5,701 bases of DNA, taken from positions 1-5,701 of the forward strand of contig QHTX01000028.1 in NCBI GenBank assembly GCA_003220975.1, in the 5' to 3' direction. A program made the position numbers and the translations under genes. Positions within the stretch are counted from its first letter, which is position 1; every line of letters begins with the position of its first letter. The stretch comes from Gemmatimonadota bacterium (lineage in GTDB: Bacteria > Gemmatimonadota > Gemmatimonadetes > Gemmatimonadales > GWC2-71-9). The notes under the pieces are model-generated. The model did no database searches and had not been told where the DNA came from. It was given only the letters and a program-made list of their open reading frames with translations. Positions 4,794 through 5,701 of this stretch are shown here, piece by piece.

Positions 4794-5701
4794 TCACTCG
4801 ACCGTCACCGACTTCGCCAGATTTCTCGGTTGGTCCACATTGCACCCCCGGCGCACCGCGATGTAGTACGCGAGCAGCTGCAGCGGCAGCACCGTCAGCA
4901 CCGGCGTGAGCAGATCGAGCGTCTCCGGGACCTCGATCTTCTGGTCGGCCAGTTTGGCGAGCCCCGTGTCGCCCTCGGTGACCACCGCGATCACGCGCCC
5001 GCCCCGCGCCTTCACCTCTTCCACGTTGGACACGACCTTCTGGTATACCGCGTCCTTCGGCGCGATGAACACCACGGGCATGAGGTTGTCGATCAGCGCG
5101 ATCGGGCCGTGCTTCATCTCCGCCGCGGGGTAGCCCTCGGCGTGGACGTAGGAAATCTCCTTGAGCTTGAGCGCGCCCTCCAGCGCGACGGGGAAGTTGT
5201 AGCCGCGCCCCAGATACAGCACGTTCTGCGCGCGCATCATCCGCTCCGCGATCCGCTCGACCTCGGGCGCCCGGGCGAGCACGCGCTCCACCAGCTCCGG
5301 CAGCCGGCCCAGGGCGCGCACGACCTCCCGTCCCTGGAGGATGGAGAGCGCGCGCAGCCGGCCCATTTTGAGCGTGAGCAGCGCCAGCGCCGCGATCTGG
5401 CTCGTGAACGCCTTGGTCGAGGCGACCCCGATCTCGGGGCCCGCGTGCAGGTAGATCCCACCGTCCACCTCACGCGCGATGGTCGAGCCGACCACGTTCA
5501 CGAGGCCCAACGTGCGGGCGCCGCGCCGCTTCGCCTCGCGCAGCGCGGCGAGGGTGTCCGCGGTCTCGCCCGATTGTGAGATCCCCACGACCAGCGTGCG
5601 CTCGTCCACGATGGGGTTGCGGTAGCGGAACTCGGAGGCGTACTCGACTTCAGAGGGGATGCGCGCCAGCTCCTCCATCATGTACTCGCCGATCAGCGCC
5701 G
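4794..5701 (-). CDS. glmS: Glutamine-fructose-6-phosphate aminotransferase (GlmS), C-terminal isomerase half, 5' end beyond the window
   Basis: GlmS makes glucosamine-6-phosphate from fructose-6-phosphate and glutamine, the entry step to UDP-GlcNAc for peptidoglycan and outer-membrane glycans. The visible 301 codons cover most of the two SIS domains of the isomerase half and the complete C-terminus. The N-terminal glutaminase domain, about half of the usual length of roughly 600 aa, lies beyond the right edge. Landmarks are ASEFRYRNP, ISQSGETADT (sugar-phosphate-binding loop), HAGPEIGVASTKAFT, then KLKEISYVHAEGYPAAEMKHGP. The last segment carries the equivalents of E. coli Glu488 and His504. 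The C-terminal NVDQPRNLAKSVTVE contains the lysine equivalent to E. coli Lys603, so the active-site residues in view are intact. The frame stays open to the edge, so the internal ATG at 5681 is not the start. dtd and maf follow in the same direction. The regulatory 5' region, where a glmS ribozyme would sit in some bacteria, is outside the window. Confidence 0.97.
   Translation of the reverse strand, partial: ALIGEYMMEELARIPSEVEYASEFRYRNPIVDERTLVVGISQSGETADTLAALREAKRRGARTLGLVNVVGSTIAREVDGGIYLHAGPEIGVASTKAFTSQIAALALLTLKMGRLRALSILQGREVVRALGRLPELVERVLARAPEVERIAERMMRAQNVLYLGRGYNFPVALEGALKLKEISYVHAEGYPAAEMKHGPIALIDNLMPVVFIAPKDAVYQKVVSNVEEVKARGGRVIAVVTEGDTGLAKLADQKIEVPETLDLLTPVLTVLPLQLLAYYIAVRRGCNVDQPRNLAKSVTVE

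Noticed and set aside
2877..5579. 900-aa open frame on the plus strand crossing the cyclase, maf, dtd and glmS
   Set aside because: It runs across four well-supported genes in other frames, including antisense ones, and through the heptamer repeat, which has no stops. Its composition is low-complexity Arg/His-rich, and no domain is seen.

Overview
The window is a very GC-rich stretch of bacterial chromosome carrying six protein-coding genes, two cut by the window edges, packed with almost no intergenic space. By eye the GC content is clearly above two thirds. The gene set, the Ala-rich signal peptide of the first gene, the apparent leaderless start at 2071 and a multidomain FHA-GAF-cyclase suggest an environmental or soil bacterium. 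Gemmatimonadota is my best guess, held with low to moderate confidence; Acidobacteriota, Myxococcota and similar high-GC groups are not excluded. No RNA gene, insertion sequence, phage gene or CRISPR array was seen.

Layout. Positions 1-522 (minus) hold the N-terminal part of a secreted or periplasmic protein that I do not recognise. Its start codon lies 26 bp from the start of trpE (549-2054, plus), the chorismate-binding subunit of anthranilate synthase. After 16 bp comes a 540-aa FHA-GAF-class III adenylate cyclase (2071-3693, plus), probably with its own leaderless promoter. Its last 19 bp overlap, tail to tail, the end of maf (3675-4247, minus), a nucleotide pyrophosphatase. maf overlaps dtd (4244-4693, minus), a D-aminoacyl-tRNA deacylase, by 4 bp. 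A 100-bp gap filled by a heptanucleotide-based inverted repeat separates dtd from the 3' half of glmS (4794 to the right edge, minus), glucosamine-6-phosphate synthase.

How the genes work together. glmS-dtd-maf reads as one minus-strand transcription unit. glmS makes the amino-sugar precursor for the cell wall, and dtd and maf are housekeeping quality-control enzymes acting on mischarged tRNA and on nucleotides. trpE is not followed by trpG or other trp genes here, so its glutaminase partner must be encoded elsewhere. It precedes a cyclic-nucleotide signalling gene instead.

The conserved genes are ordinary, and I found no convincing new multi-gene system. The most unusual signals are non-coding. 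One is a 30-bp imperfect inverted repeat built from 7-bp units just after the glmS stop. The other is a second 7-bp tandem array inside dtd that appears to have added a few residues to the enzyme and forms a G-quadruplex motif on the coding strand. Lesser points are the leaderless-type start of the cyclase and homopolymeric G tracts in trpE and in the cyclase linker.
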